Assembly (NCBI RefSeq): GCF_001684955.1
Contig: NZ_MAYF01000024.1
Coordinates: 1-64,000 of the forward strand
Source: Chryseobacterium contaminans
Lineage (GTDB): Bacteria > Bacteroidota > Bacteroidia > Flavobacteriales > Weeksellaceae
DNA: 64,000 nt
Reading direction: 5' to 3'
Within the stretch, counting starts at the first letter, position 1. Each line of letters starts with the position of its first letter. The notes under the pieces were generated by a model, which had not been told where the DNA came from, ran no database searches, and saw nothing but the letters and a program-made list of their open reading frames with translations. This document shows positions 1 through 9,411 of this stretch, piece by piece. The position numbers and the translations under genes were made by a program.

Positions 1-2949
1 TTTCAGCTTTTTCTTAACAGCTACTTCTTCGTAAACTTCAAGAATATCTCCGATTTCAATATCATTGTATCCTTTTAAGTTAAGACCACATTCGTAACCT
101 TTTGTTACTTCTTTTACATCATCTTTGAAACGCTTCAAACTTTCCAGTTCTCCATCAAACTTCACAATACCATCTCTTAACAAACGTACTTTAGACTGTC
201 TTGTTACTTTTCCGGTAAGAACCATACAACCTGCAATTGAACCAACTTTAGAAATTTTGAACACCTCACGGATTTCAACATTTCCGATTACCTGCTCCTG
301 AATCTCAGGAGAAAGCATTCCTTCCATTGCTTCTTTTACTTCATCGATTGCTTTATAGATAACAGAATAAGTTCTGATTTCAATTTCCTCACGGTCCGCA
401 AGTTCTTTTGCATTAGCACCAGCTCTTACGTTAAATCCAATGATAATAGCATCTGATGCTGCCGCTAAGTTGATATCAGATTCAGTGATCTGTCCTACAC
501 CTGAGTGAAGAATCTTCACGCTGATTTCTTCTGTTGATAATCTTTGCAACTGATCAGATAATGCTTCTACAGAACCATCCACGTCACCTTTAAGGATAAT
601 ATTCAATTCTTTGAATTCTCCTAAAGCAATACGTCTACCTAATTCTTCAAGTGTTGTATGCTTTTTCGTCCTGATAGAAAGCTCTCTTTGAAGCTGTTCC
701 CTCTTATTGGCAATAGCTTTACCTTCACTTTCGTCAGTATAAACACGGAATTTATCACCTGCTGTAGGAGCACCGTCCAAGCCTAAGATTGTTGCAGGAA
801 TTGAAGGACCTGCTTCCGCAAGATTCTTCCCTCTTTCATCAAGCAATGCCTTTACTTTACCATGATTTTTACCTGCTACTACATAATCACCAACTTTTAA
901 AGTCCCGGTCTGCACCAACATCGTTGCAACATAACCTCTACCTTTATCTAAAGATGCCTCAATAACAACTCCATTAGCTGAACGGTCAGGATTAGCTTTT
1001 AGTTCAAGCATCTCAGCCTGTAATAAAACTTTCTCCAATAACACATCTACATTATTACCAAATTTAGCAGAGATTTCCTGAGCCTGAACATTTCCACCCC
1101 ATTCTTCTACTAAAACCGGAGGATTTAATCCAGAAAGCTGTTGACGAATATTGTCAGGGTTTGCATTTGGTTTATCTACTTTGTTGATCGCGATAATCAT
1201 TGGTACTCCTGCAGCCTGAGCGTGAGCAATTGCTTCTTTCGTCTGTGGCATTACATCATCATCGGCAGCAATTACAATAATTGCTATATCTGTGATCTGA
1301 GCACCTCTTGCTCTCATCGCTGTAAAGGCTTCGTGACCTGGTGTATCTAAGAATGTAATTCTCTGACCATTTTCCAGTTTCACGTTATATGCTCCAATGT
1401 GCTGAGTAATACCTCCTGATTCACCAGCAATTACATTTGTTTTTCTGATATAATCCAGTAATGAAGTTTTACCGTGGTCAACGTGCCCCATTACAGTAAC
1501 TACCGGCGCTCTTGACACTAAGCTTTCTTCAGTATCGATTTCATCTTCTGCATCTGTATCTTCAAGATCCGCATCTGAGAACTCAATTTTATATCCAAAT
1601 TCATCTGCTACTAATAATAAGGTATCAGCTTCCAGTCTTTGGTTCATGGTAACCATTACCCCAAGTGAGAAACATGCAGAAATTACTTCTGTTGGAGAAA
1701 CGTTCATTAAGCTCGCTAATTCTCCTACCGTAATAAATTCTGTTACCTTCAGTGTTCTGTCTTGTGCTTCAAGCTCCTGCTGACGTTCGTCCTGTTCTCT
1801 ACGGAAAGTTCTCTTATCTTTTCTGTGTTTTGCAGATTTAGATTTACCCCCTTTATTGGTAAGTTTTTCTAAGGTTTCCTTGATCTGGTTTTTAACTTGT
1901 TCATCAGTTAATTCAACCGGCATAACTCTTTGACCAGGTCTGTTGTTTTGACCTCCTTTCTTAAATCCACCACCTTGGCCACCTTGACGGTTTCCACCTT
2001 GGTTATTTCCGAAACGGTTTCCGCCTTGACCACCTTGACCTTGCGGGCGATTTCCTTGTCCGCCCTGCCCTTGACGGTTTCCACCTTGTCCACCACCATT
2101 ATTGTTGTGCTGACGGTTTCCGCCTTGGCCACCTTGATTATTTCCAGAGTTTTGATTGTTTCCACCTTGGCCTTGGTTATTCTGACCTCCGCCTGGCTTT
2201 TCAATTCTCTTTCTTTTCTTTTTAGCACCAGCTCCTGGTTTTGGTGCAAACTGAGTTAAGTCAATTTTTTCACCTACGATCTTAGGACCGTCCAGTTTCT
2301 GATAAACAGTTTCAATTTTCTGAGGTTCCTGAGATTCAGGTTCTGCTTCCACTTTTGGAGCGTCTATTTTTTTCTCTTCTACCACTGGTTTTGGAGTTTC
2401 TTTTACAGGTTCAACCGGTTTTTCTTCTTCTTTTTTCTCCTCCATTTTTGGTTTGTCTTTTTTAACAGGTCTATTTCTAGATTCTATCTGAGACAAATCA
2501 ATCTTATCCAAAACTTTAAATTCCTGCTTTTCAGGAGCTGCTTTTACTTCCGGTTCTTCTTTCACAATTTCTTCTTTCTTTTCTTCCACCGGTGTCGCTA
2601 CAGGAGCAGCAGGGGTTTCTTCCACTTCAGGTTTAGCAGGTTCTAAATCTATCTTACCTAAAATTTTAGTTTCTGGTTTGTTTGCTTTAGCTCTTATCAC
2701 TTCAGGGGTTTTCTTCTCTTCAATTTCCAGTTTTTCTTCCGGAACTTTAGTGATCACCACCTCATGGGAAGCTTTTCTTTGTTCGCCATCTTTAGCAAAC
2801 TCAGCTTCCAATGCAGAATATGCCGATTCTTCCAATTGAGCGTTAGGATTGCTTTCAACCTCGAAACCCTTTGACTGTAAAAACTCTACTAATCTGGACA
2901 TCGAAATGTTGAATTCCTTAACCGCTTTATTTAATCTAATTTTTGGCAT
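1..2949 (-). CDS. infB: Translation initiation factor IF-2 (3' end cut by window edge)
   Basis: IF-2 is the GTPase that brings initiator tRNA to the ribosome. The frame is open from the ATG at 2949 to base 1. It starts [13 protein letters not shown], typical of the IF2 N-terminal domain. Residues about 50 to 250 are a charged Lys/Glu/Pro linker, and residues about 250 to 340 (bases about 1930-2200) are a low-complexity Gly/Asn/Gln/Arg stretch. The G domain follows, with the P-loop GHVDHGKTS near residue 490 (bases about 1455-1490). The last codons visible read AVKKKLK, which looks like the C-terminus, so probably only the stop codon and few if any residues are missing. It is the third gene of rimP-nusA-infB, with 78 bases between it and nusA. 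Identification is secure. Confidence 0.97.
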   Translation of the reverse strand, partial: MPKIRLNKAVKEFNISMSRLVEFLQSKGFEVESNPNAQLEESAYSALEAEFAKDGEQRKASHEVVITKVPEEKLEIEEKKTPEVIRAKANKPETKILGKIDLEPAKPEVEETPAAPVATPVEEKKEEIVKEEPEVKAAPEKQEFKVLDKIDLSQIESRNRPVKKDKPKMEEKKEEEKPVEPVKETPKPVVEEKKIDAPKVEAEPESQEPQKIETVYQKLDGPKIVGEKIDLTQFAPKPGAGAKKKRKRIEKPGGGQNNQGQGGNNQNSGNNQGGQGGNRQHNNNGGGQGGNRQGQGGQGNRPQGQGGQGGNRFGNNQGGNRQGGQGGGFKKGGQNNRPGQRVMPVELTDEQVKNQIKETLEKLTNKGGKSKSAKHRKDKRTFRREQDERQQELEAQDRTLKVTEFITVGELASLMNVSPTEVISACFSLGVMVTMNQRLEADTLLLVADEFGYKIEFSDADLEDTDAEDEIDTEESLVSRAPVVTVMGHVDHGKTSLLDYIRKTNVIAGESGGITQHIGAYNVKLENGQRITFLDTPGHEAFTAMRARGAQITDIAIIVIAADDDVMPQTKEAIAHAQAAGVPMIIAINKVDKPNANPDNIRQQLSGLNPPVLVEEWGGNVQAQEISAKFGNNVDVLLEKVLLQAEMLELKANPDRSANGVVIEASLDKGRGYVATMLVQTGTLKVGDYVVAGKNHGKVKALLDERGKNLAEAGPSIPATILGLDGAPTAGDKFRVYTDESEGKAIANKREQLQRELSIRTKKHTTLEELGRRIALGEFKELNIILKGDVDGSVEALSDQLQRLSTEEISVKILHSGVGQITESDINLAAASDAIIIGFNVRAGANAKELADREEIEIRTYSVIYKAIDEVKEAMEGMLSPEIQEQVIGNVEIREVFKISKVGSIAGCMVLTGKVTRQSKVRLLRDGIVKFDGELESLKRFKDDVKEVTKGYECGLNLKGYNDIEIGDILEVYEEVAVKKKLK

Positions 2950-3027
2950 CTATATTATTTACTGTTTTTTAATTTTTAAAATTAAAGTATTTCCTTTTTA
3001 CTGTTTTATTAAGATTTATTTTACATC

Positions 3028-4263
3028 TTAATCCTCAAATTCTTCTCTCAGAATACGTTTAACCTCTTCAATTGTTTCCTCTTCAAGGTCAACCATATTT
3101 AAAAGACTCTCAGTTTCTTTATCCAATACTGATTTTGCAGTTGTAAGTCCTACTTTCTTAAATTCATCCAAAATCCACTGCTCAATATCGTCATTGAATT
3201 CTTTCAATTCAACATCGTCATCCTCGCTGGACTCTCTGTAAACATCAATTTCATATCCTGTCAACCAAGAAGCCAGTCTGATATTCTGACCTTGTTTTCC
3301 AATTACTTTAGAAATCTCTTCAACCGGAGTATATACTAACGCATAGCTAGTTTCCTCATTGATCTCGATTTTGTTAATCGTAACATTTCCTAAAGCTCTC
3401 TTCACCAAGATCTCAGGGTTTTTAGACCACTGAATAACATCGATGTTTTCGTTTCTCAATTCTCTTACTACTCCATGAATTCTGGATCCTTTAACCCCCA
3501 CACAAGCTCCTACAGGATCAATTCTGTCATCATAAGCATCTACTGCGATCTTCGCCTTTTCTCCCGGAATTCTCACTACTTTTTTCAAGATAATAGTTCC
3601 GTCCTGGATTTCAGGAATTTCCAGCTCTAATAATTTCTCTAGGAATTTAGGTGCAGTTCTGGAAATAATAATCTGCGGTTTTGAACCTTTAAAATCTACT
3701 GTCTCAACAATAGCTCTGATATTCTCACCCTTTTTAAAGAAATCGGATGGGATCTGGTTTTCTTTTGGTAAAATGAATTCGTTTCCTTCGTCATCTAACA
3801 AAATTACATGTTTGTGACGGATGTGGTGGATTTCTCCTACAACGATTTCCCCAATTTTATCTCTAAACTGTTCGTACAGCATTGCATTGTTATGCTCCTG
3901 AAGTTTTGTAGCCAGAATTTGCTTTAGGGTAAGGATGTTTCTTCTCCCCAACTGTGCAACAGGAATTTCCATTGTAAAGTCTTCTCCTACTTCGAAGGTA
4001 GGATCAATCTTCTTTGCTTCAGAAATTTCAATTTCCAAATCATCGTCTTCAGACATTTCGTCCTCTACAATTGTTTTATTTAAAAATATCTGAAAATCTC
4101 CTTTATCCGGGTTTACAATCACATCAAAGTGGTCATCTGAATCGAATCTTTTTCTCAAAAGAGTCTTCAGTGAATCTTCAATAATTGCCATAAGATCAAT
4201 TTTACTGATCCCTTTTTCGTCTTTAAAATCACCAAAGGATTCAATCAACGCTATATTATCCAT
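3028..4263 (-). CDS. nusA: Transcription termination/antitermination factor NusA
   Basis: NusA binds RNA polymerase and modulates pausing, termination and antitermination. The 411-residue protein has an N-terminal polymerase-binding domain (about 1-130), an S1 domain (about 135-200) and two KH domains, with GVKGSR near residue 256 and IGKQGQN near residue 321. An acidic C-terminal tail follows. The C-terminal acidic repeats of the E. coli protein are absent, as is usual outside proteobacteria. It lies 16 bases downstream of rimP and upstream of infB, the conserved gene order. In E. coli NusA represses its own operon through leader terminators; a candidate leader hairpin is present here too. 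Confidence 0.97.
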   Translation of the reverse strand: MDNIALIESFGDFKDEKGISKIDLMAIIEDSLKTLLRKRFDSDDHFDVIVNPDKGDFQIFLNKTIVEDEMSEDDDLEIEISEAKKIDPTFEVGEDFTMEIPVAQLGRRNILTLKQILATKLQEHNNAMLYEQFRDKIGEIVVGEIHHIRHKHVILLDDEGNEFILPKENQIPSDFFKKGENIRAIVETVDFKGSKPQIIISRTAPKFLEKLLELEIPEIQDGTIILKKVVRIPGEKAKIAVDAYDDRIDPVGACVGVKGSRIHGVVRELRNENIDVIQWSKNPEILVKRALGNVTINKIEINEETSYALVYTPVEEISKVIGKQGQNIRLASWLTGYEIDVYRESSEDDDVELKEFNDDIEQWILDEFKKVGLTTAKSVLDKETESLLNMVDLEEETIEEVKRILREEFED

Positions 4264-4279
4264 CTATTCTTTTTCTTTT

Positions 4280-4747
4280 TTAAAATTTAATTACTACTAA
4301 TGCCTTTTTGATTTCTGTGTAAGGAATTTCTTTTTCCTCTTCCACATCCACCTTTCCCTTCCCGATGTCTTTCGGTTTACGGTAACGCAAAACAAGAGTG
4401 ATCTTCTCTTCGTCTACCTTTGACAATTCCCCTTCAATTTTAGAAGAATCCTCCAGCATCACCTCAATCTCTCTTCCTATGTTTTTATTGAACTGTCTTG
4501 GTGTTACTAATGGCTCGCTTAATCCTGCAGACATTACCTGGAGGCTGAAATCATGCTCCTCACGATCCATATTGAATTCTATAGCACGGCTTGCATCAAG
4601 ACAATCCTGCAAAGAGACTCCATTATCACCATCTAAAATCACTGTAATATCATCCCCTGCAGAAATCTTAAGATCAATAAGGAAAAGATCTTTTCTGGTT
4701 TCAAGGAATTCATTTAATAATTCTTCAATTCTTTTTTTAAACTCCAT
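4280..4747 (-). CDS. rimP: Ribosome maturation factor RimP
   Basis: RimP helps assemble the 30S ribosomal subunit. The 155-residue product has the DUF150 layout: an N-terminal alpha/beta domain with the ISAGDDITVILD and GVSLQDCLDASR segments, then SAGLSEPL and a small C-terminal SH3-like barrel. The ATG at 4747 follows the promoter and leader on the minus strand. It is the first gene of rimP-nusA-infB. A plus-strand open frame that crosses it and runs into ugd is a shadow. Confidence 0.96.
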   Translation of the reverse strand: MEFKKRIEELLNEFLETRKDLFLIDLKISAGDDITVILDGDNGVSLQDCLDASRAIEFNMDREEHDFSLQVMSAGLSEPLVTPRQFNKNIGREIEVMLEDSSKIEGELSKVDEEKITLVLRYRKPKDIGKGKVDVEEEKEIPYTEIKKALVVIKF

Positions 4748-4775
4748 ACATTTTTTTATCTTGATTTACAGTACG

Positions 4776-4800
4776 AAAAAAGGCTTTCTTGCGAAGCCTT
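4776..4800 (-). terminator. Terminator-like hairpin in the rimP-nusA-infB leader
   Basis: Read on the minus strand, AAGGCTT, a 7-base loop and AAGCCTT form a stem that runs into six T residues (4781-4776). It lies between the predicted transcription start (about 4818) and the rimP start codon (4747), so it would act inside the leader. It could be an attenuator under NusA control or simply a leader stem. Confidence 0.5.
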
Positions 4801-4824
4801 CCCATTTTTTCCGTAAATCCATTG

Positions 4825-4855
4825 CAAATATACGCTTTTTTTCTAAAAATGCAAA
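4825..4855 (-). promoter_or_regulatory. Promoter of rimP-nusA-infB
   Basis: On the minus strand TTTG (4855-4852) is followed after exactly 19 bases by TATATTTG (4832-4825). This matches the Bacteroidota sigma consensus TTTG - about 19 - TAnnTTTG. Transcription would start near 4818, about 70 bases before the rimP start codon. It is the best promoter match in the window. Confidence 0.75.
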
Positions 4856-4929
4856 ATTATCTTATTATCAAGCAAATAGAACGAAATTCATTTACATTAA
4901 ATTAAAGAAGCATATGAAGGTATTTTTAT

Positions 4930-4937
4930 TATTTTTG
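4930..4937 (+). promoter_or_regulatory. Candidate -7 box upstream of ugd
   Basis: TATTTTTG matches TAnnTTTG. Transcription would begin near 4944, downstream of the ATG at 4914 but upstream of the TTG at 4965, which favours the TTG start. No clear -33 box is seen. Confidence 0.35.
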
Positions 4938-4964
4938 TCTTTGAATTTTAAAAACGAAAACATT

Positions 4965-6278
4965 TTGAATATAACGATTGTAGGAACAGGTTATGTGGGA
5001 TTAGTTACAGGAACTACTCTGGCAGAACTTGGCAATTCAGTATACTGTGTTGATATTGATGAAAAAAAGGTAGAAGGTATGAAAAACGGCATCGTTCCCA
5101 TTTATGAGCCGAACCTTGAAGAAATGTTCCTTAGAAACATTCAATCTGAAAGATTATTTTTCACTACCAATTTAAAAGAAGCTTTAGACAAAAGTGAAGT
5201 GATTTATCTGGCATTGCCAACACCTCCCGGAGAGGATGGTTCTGCAGATTTATCATATGTATTAAAGGTTGCAAATGATATTGGAGAAATGATGACCGAA
5301 TATAAGGTTGTTGTTAATAAAAGCACAGTTCCTGTTGGTACTGCAGACAGAGTAAGAGAAACGATATCTTCTAAAACAAGCATTCCCTTTGATGTGGTTT
5401 CCAATCCTGAATTTTTAAGAGAAGGCTTTGCTGTTGAAGATTCTATGAACCCTTCAAGAGTTGTTGTTGGAGCCAGTTCTGATAAAGCAAAAGATATTAT
5501 GGCTAAAATTTATCAGCCATTTACCAACACCGGTATTCCGATTATTTTCATGGATGAAAAGTCTTCTGAACTTACAAAATATGCAGCCAATTCATTCCTT
5601 GCTGTAAAGATTACCTTCATGAATGAAATTGCCAACTACTGTGAAAAAGTAGGAGCTGATGTAGATAAGGTAAGATTAGGAATGGGAAGTGATGACAGAA
5701 TTGGGCACAGGTTCTTGTTTCCCGGGATCGGATATGGCGGAAGCTGTTTTCCTAAAGATGTAAAAGCACTTATAAAGTCAGGAAAGCAGGAGAATTTCAA
5801 CTTCCAGATCCTTGAAGCCACTGAGAATGTAAATACTTCACAAAAGATAATTCTTGTTTCTGAAATTGAAAAATATTTTGGAGGCAGCATTAAAGGAAAA
5901 AAGATCGCGATGTGGGGACTTGCATTCAAAGCGAATACCGATGACATCAGAGAAGCTTCTTCTTTAGATAATATTGCTCTTTTATTGGAAAAAGGCGCAA
6001 CTATAATAGCTTACGATGCTGTTGCTGAAAACAATGTACAAAAACTTTTGGGAAGCAAAATTCAATACGCCAAAGGGATGTATGATGCATTAGAAGATGC
6101 AGATGCTTTATTTATTGCTACGGAATGGCCGGAATTCAAAAATCCTAATTTTGAGCTCATGGCTAAAAAAATGAAAAATAAAGTTATTTTTGACGGAAGG
6201 AATATGTATCCGCTTGAAATCCCCGAGCAAAACGGATTTTATTATAAAAGTATAGGTAGAAAGACAATCTCAAAATAA
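4965..6278 (+). CDS. ugd: UDP-glucose 6-dehydrogenase
   Basis: The enzyme oxidises UDP-glucose (or a related UDP-hexose) to the uronic acid with two NAD+. The Rossmann motif GTGYVG sits directly at the N-terminus, and the catalytic cysteine is Cys261 in GGSCFPKD. FLREG and the C-terminal UDP-binding domain are also present; length is 437 residues. I chose the TTG at 4965, giving (M)NITIVGTGYVG, because the family normally starts right at the Rossmann strand. The in-frame ATG at 4914 would add 17 mostly hydrophobic residues and lies upstream of the candidate promoter box. It opens the polysaccharide locus and is followed 4 bases later by rfbB. UDP-glucuronate is the likely product; another UDP-sugar substrate cannot be excluded. 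Confidence 0.92.
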   Translation: MNITIVGTGYVGLVTGTTLAELGNSVYCVDIDEKKVEGMKNGIVPIYEPNLEEMFLRNIQSERLFFTTNLKEALDKSEVIYLALPTPPGEDGSADLSYVLKVANDIGEMMTEYKVVVNKSTVPVGTADRVRETISSKTSIPFDVVSNPEFLREGFAVEDSMNPSRVVVGASSDKAKDIMAKIYQPFTNTGIPIIFMDEKSSELTKYAANSFLAVKITFMNEIANYCEKVGADVDKVRLGMGSDDRIGHRFLFPGIGYGGSCFPKDVKALIKSGKQENFNFQILEATENVNTSQKIILVSEIEKYFGGSIKGKKIAMWGLAFKANTDDIREASSLDNIALLLEKGATIIAYDAVAENNVQKLLGSKIQYAKGMYDALEDADALFIATEWPEFKNPNFELMAKKMKNKVIFDGRNMYPLEIPEQNGFYYKSIGRKTISK

Positions 6279-6282
6279 ATCA

Positions 6283-7362
6283 ATGAAAAATATTATTATT
6301 ACGGGAGGAGCAGGATTCATTGGATCTCATGTCGTAAGAGAATTTGTAAAAAATAATCCGCAAAGTATGATTATCAATCTTGATGCTCTTACTTATGCCG
6401 GAAATTTAGAAAACCTGAAAGATATTGAAAATGAACCTAATTATGTTTTCGAAAAAGCAGATATTACAAAGCCTGAAGAACTAAGAAAGGTTTTTGAAAA
6501 ATATAATCCGGAGGCTGTTGTACATTTAGCCGCAGAAAGCCATGTTGACAGAAGTATTACGGATCCTATGGCTTTTATCAATACCAACGTGAATGGAACG
6601 GCAAATCTTCTTAACCTTTGCAAAGAATTCTGGACCTTAAACCCAGATCACACACACGGAAGATTTCCGGATGAAAAAAGAACAAATCTGTTTTATCATG
6701 TTTCAACCGATGAAGTATACGGAAGTTTAGGAGAAACAGGATTCTTCCTTGAAACTACACCTTACGATCCACAATCCCCATATTCTGCATCCAAAGCCGC
6801 TTCAGACCACCTGGTAAGAGCTTATGGAAATACATACGGAATGCCGTTTATTGTATCGAACTGCTCAAATAACTATGGCCCTAATCATTTTCCGGAAAAA
6901 TTAATCCCCCTTTGTATCTCTAATATTATTAATGAGAGGCCCTTACCTATTTACGGAGATGGAAAATATACAAGAGATTGGTTATTTGTAATTGATCATG
7001 CAAAAGCTATCCATCAGATATTCAATGAAGCTAAAACCGGAGAAACTTATAACATCGGAGGATTCAATGAATGGCAAAATATTGATCTGGTAAAGGAATT
7101 GATTAAGCAAATGGATGCCAAACTAGGAAAACCTGAAGGGTACTCTGAAAAGCTGATCACTTTTGTAAAGGACAGACCTGGCCATGATAAACGCTATGCT
7201 ATTGATGCCAATAAATTAAACAAGGATTTAGGCTGGAAACCATCAGTAACTTTTGAAGAAGGATTAAGCAAAACGATTGACTGGTACCTTGAAAACAAGG
7301 AATGGCTGGAAAACGTAACCAGCGGAGATTATCAGAAATATTACGAAAAGCAGTACAACTAA
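6283..7362 (+). CDS. rfbB: dTDP-glucose 4,6-dehydratase
   Basis: This converts dTDP-glucose to dTDP-4-keto-6-deoxyglucose, the branch point for dTDP-deoxysugars. The 359-residue extended SDR has the NAD-binding motif GGAGFIGSH (8-16), the STDEVYG active-site segment (Thr142-Asp143-Glu144) and the catalytic YSASK (Tyr167, Lys171). It starts 4 bases after ugd, so both are probably co-transcribed, and a strong terminator follows. rmlC and rmlD are absent from the window, so the product is probably used by the FdtA/QdtA and aminotransferase genes downstream rather than for rhamnose, unless those genes lie elsewhere. Confidence 0.96.
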   Translation: MKNIIITGGAGFIGSHVVREFVKNNPQSMIINLDALTYAGNLENLKDIENEPNYVFEKADITKPEELRKVFEKYNPEAVVHLAAESHVDRSITDPMAFINTNVNGTANLLNLCKEFWTLNPDHTHGRFPDEKRTNLFYHVSTDEVYGSLGETGFFLETTPYDPQSPYSASKAASDHLVRAYGNTYGMPFIVSNCSNNYGPNHFPEKLIPLCISNIINERPLPIYGDGKYTRDWLFVIDHAKAIHQIFNEAKTGETYNIGGFNEWQNIDLVKELIKQMDAKLGKPEGYSEKLITFVKDRPGHDKRYAIDANKLNKDLGWKPSVTFEEGLSKTIDWYLENKEWLENVTSGDYQKYYEKQYN

Positions 7363-7366
7363 GAAT

Positions 7367-7412
7367 AAGTTGGCACCATCATCAAAGTTTTGATGATGGT
7401 GCCAACTTTTAT
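7367..7412 (+). terminator. Strong terminator after rfbB
   Basis: A perfect 19-base inverted repeat (7367-7385 and 7390-7408) with a 4-base loop ends in a T run. It separates ugd-rfbB from rfbA, so rfbA probably has its own promoter or depends on readthrough. Confidence 0.85.
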
Positions 7413-7484
7413 TGCATAGACCATTTTCTTGTAATAGCAAAGATCTGTTGGACTATGCCATAGAAAATACCAAATAATAAAAAG

Positions 7485-8348
7485 ATGAAAGGAATAATAT
7501 TAGCCGGAGGATCCGGGACAAGACTTTACCCTCTAACCATTGCCGTAAGCAAGCAACTAATGCCTGTTTATGACAAGCCAATGATCTATTACCCCTTGTC
7601 CACCTTGCTTTTAGCTGGAATTAAGGATATATTGATTATTACTACTCCACATGACCAAGCTGGATTTATTAAATTATTAGGTGATGGTTCTCAGATTGGC
7701 TGTAATATAGAATATGTTGTACAGCCAAGTCCGGATGGATTAGCACAAGCTTTTATCCTAGGAGAAAAGTTTATTGGTAATGATCCTGCAGCACTTGTTT
7801 TAGGAGACAATATCTTCTACGGTTCGGAAATGGGGACTTTATTAAAGAATAAAACCAATCCTGATGGAGGTGTTGTTTTCGCCTATCACGTTGCAGATCC
7901 TGAGAGATACGGCGTTGTAGAATTTGATGACAACTTTAAAGCAGTTTCTATAGAAGAAAAGCCTTTAAAGCCTAAATCTAACTACGCAGTACCTGGCCTT
8001 TATTTTTATGACAACAATGTGGTAGAAATCGCTAAAAACATTCAACCATCTGCCCGAGGAGAGCTTGAAATCACTGATGTCAACAATGTTTATCTGAACA
8101 AAGAAAAGCTTGAGGTGGGAGTTCTGGACAGAGGTACAGCATGGCTGGATACAGGAACTTTTGACTCACTTCACGATGCTTCAGAATTTGTAAGCGTTAT
8201 TGAAAAAAGACAAGGTTTCAAAATTGGATGCATTGAGGAGATTGCTTTCAGAAATAAATTCATCAACGAAGAAAAATTATTGGAAACAGCAGCAAAATAT
8301 GGAAAAAGTGGCTATGGTCAGTATTTGAAACAGCTTGTTAGTCAATAA
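7485..8348 (+). CDS. rfbA: Glucose-1-phosphate thymidylyltransferase
   Basis: The enzyme makes dTDP-glucose from dTTP and glucose-1-phosphate, the first step of the pathway that RfbB continues. The 287-residue protein starts [18 protein letters not shown], with the nucleotide-binding loop GGSGTR (8-13), and contains [10 protein letters not shown] and EEKP, all typical of RmlA. The gene lies between two terminators, so it may form its own transcription unit. Confidence 0.96.
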   Translation: MKGIILAGGSGTRLYPLTIAVSKQLMPVYDKPMIYYPLSTLLLAGIKDILIITTPHDQAGFIKLLGDGSQIGCNIEYVVQPSPDGLAQAFILGEKFIGNDPAALVLGDNIFYGSEMGTLLKNKTNPDGGVVFAYHVADPERYGVVEFDDNFKAVSIEEKPLKPKSNYAVPGLYFYDNNVVEIAKNIQPSARGELEITDVNNVYLNKEKLEVGVLDRGTAWLDTGTFDSLHDASEFVSVIEKRQGFKIGCIEEIAFRNKFINEEKLLETAAKYGKSGYGQYLKQLVSQ

Positions 8349-8370
8349 CCGCATCATTTATAAATCTTAC

Positions 8371-8402
8371 AAACTATTGGCTTTATAGTCAATAGTTTTT
8401 GT
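8371..8402 (+). terminator. Terminator after rfbA
   Basis: AAACTATTG (8371-8379) pairs with CAATAGTTT (8390-8398) across a 10-base loop, followed by further T residues. It ends rfbA before the exporter genes. Confidence 0.6.
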
Positions 8403-8496
8403 TCATAATAACAAATATCAATATATTAGTTGTTATTTTCTAGTTTATGTAAACAATAATTTACACACTAGGAAATCCGGTAAGAATTAATTATTA

Positions 8497-8504
8497 TAAA
8501 TTTG
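8497..8504 (+). promoter_or_regulatory. Candidate -7 box before the ABC exporter genes
   Basis: TAAATTTG matches TAnnTTTG, 15 bases before the permease start codon and after the rfbA terminator. No convincing -33 element is seen. Confidence 0.4.
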
Positions 8505-8519
8505 TAAAAACTTACACAG

Positions 8520-9368
8520 ATGAATGAACCACAGCAAAAGTGGACAGAAACCATTGAAGCCAGTCATTCTTTATTTGATTTAAAACTCAAGGAAGTATGG
8601 CGATATAAAGACCTTATTTACATGTTTGTAAAAAGAGATTTTATATCAAGTTTCAAGCAAACCATTTTGGGACCAATCTGGTTTTTTATTAATCCCATCT
8701 TTACAACAATCACTTATCTGATTATTTTCGGAAGGTTTGCAAAGCTACCTACCGACGGTGCTCCCGGCATCATATTTTATCTTTCCGGAGTCACTTTATG
8801 GAACTATTTTTCCGGGGCATTATTGGGGACAACGGCCACTTTTACAGGAAATGCCAATATCTTTGGTAAAGTATATTTCCCGAGATTAGTAACTCCCATT
8901 TCAATTGTCATTTCAAACCTGATGCGTTTAAGTGTTCAATTCCTTCTATTCCTGGTGGTATGGGTATATTATCTTATCAACAAAGAAGTTTCTCCTAACT
9001 GGTGGGTGCTGGCAACCCCCTTCTTACTCATCCTTATGGCTCTTTTTGCTCTAGGAGTTGGAATGATATTTTCTGCACTTACTACAAAATATAAGGATCT
9101 CAGTATGCTTTTAACATTTGGGATAAGCTTATATATGTATGCTACACCAGTTATCTATCCTGTATCTATGCTTCCGGGATATTTCAAAAAGCTGGCAAAA
9201 TTCAACCCATTAACGGGTATTTTTGAGTGCTTCAAATATGGTTGGTTAGGCGTAGGAGATTTTTCTCCGGTAATGCTGGTCGCCAGTACTGTTATTATAC
9301 TGATCCTTCTGGTAATAGGGGTGATCACCTTTAACAAAGTGGAGAAAACCTTTATGGATACAGTATAA
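8520..9368 (+). CDS. wzm: ABC-2 type polysaccharide export permease (Wzm-like)
   Basis: This is the membrane half of an ABC exporter that moves a completed lipid-linked polysaccharide across the inner membrane. The 282-residue protein has a cytoplasmic N-terminus with WRYKDLIYMFVKRDF, then six hydrophobic segments. ILGPIWFFINP and FNPLTGIFECFKYGW are typical of the ABC-2 O-antigen and teichoic acid permease family. The ATPase gene follows 43 bases later. With no Wzx or Wzy seen, the ABC-dependent route is the most likely assembly mode for this locus. Confidence 0.93.
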   Translation: MNEPQQKWTETIEASHSLFDLKLKEVWRYKDLIYMFVKRDFISSFKQTILGPIWFFINPIFTTITYLIIFGRFAKLPTDGAPGIIFYLSGVTLWNYFSGALLGTTATFTGNANIFGKVYFPRLVTPISIVISNLMRLSVQFLLFLVVWVYYLINKEVSPNWWVLATPFLLILMALFALGVGMIFSALTTKYKDLSMLLTFGISLYMYATPVIYPVSMLPGYFKKLAKFNPLTGIFECFKYGWLGVGDFSPVMLVASTVIILILLVIGVITFNKVEKTFMDTV

Positions 9369-9411
9369 TTGAAGACAAAAACACTAGAATAAAAATTTAA
9401 AACTGAAAAAA

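Noticed and set aside
1930-2259. 109-codon plus-strand frame antisense to infB
   Set aside because: It is the mirror of the low-complexity Gly/Asn/Gln region; the Ser/Thr/Leu-rich sequence reflects that repeat and has no support of its own.
4398-4964. Long upstream extension of the ugd frame
   Set aside because: It runs through rimP on the other strand and across the promoter region; the family starts at the Rossmann strand near 4965.
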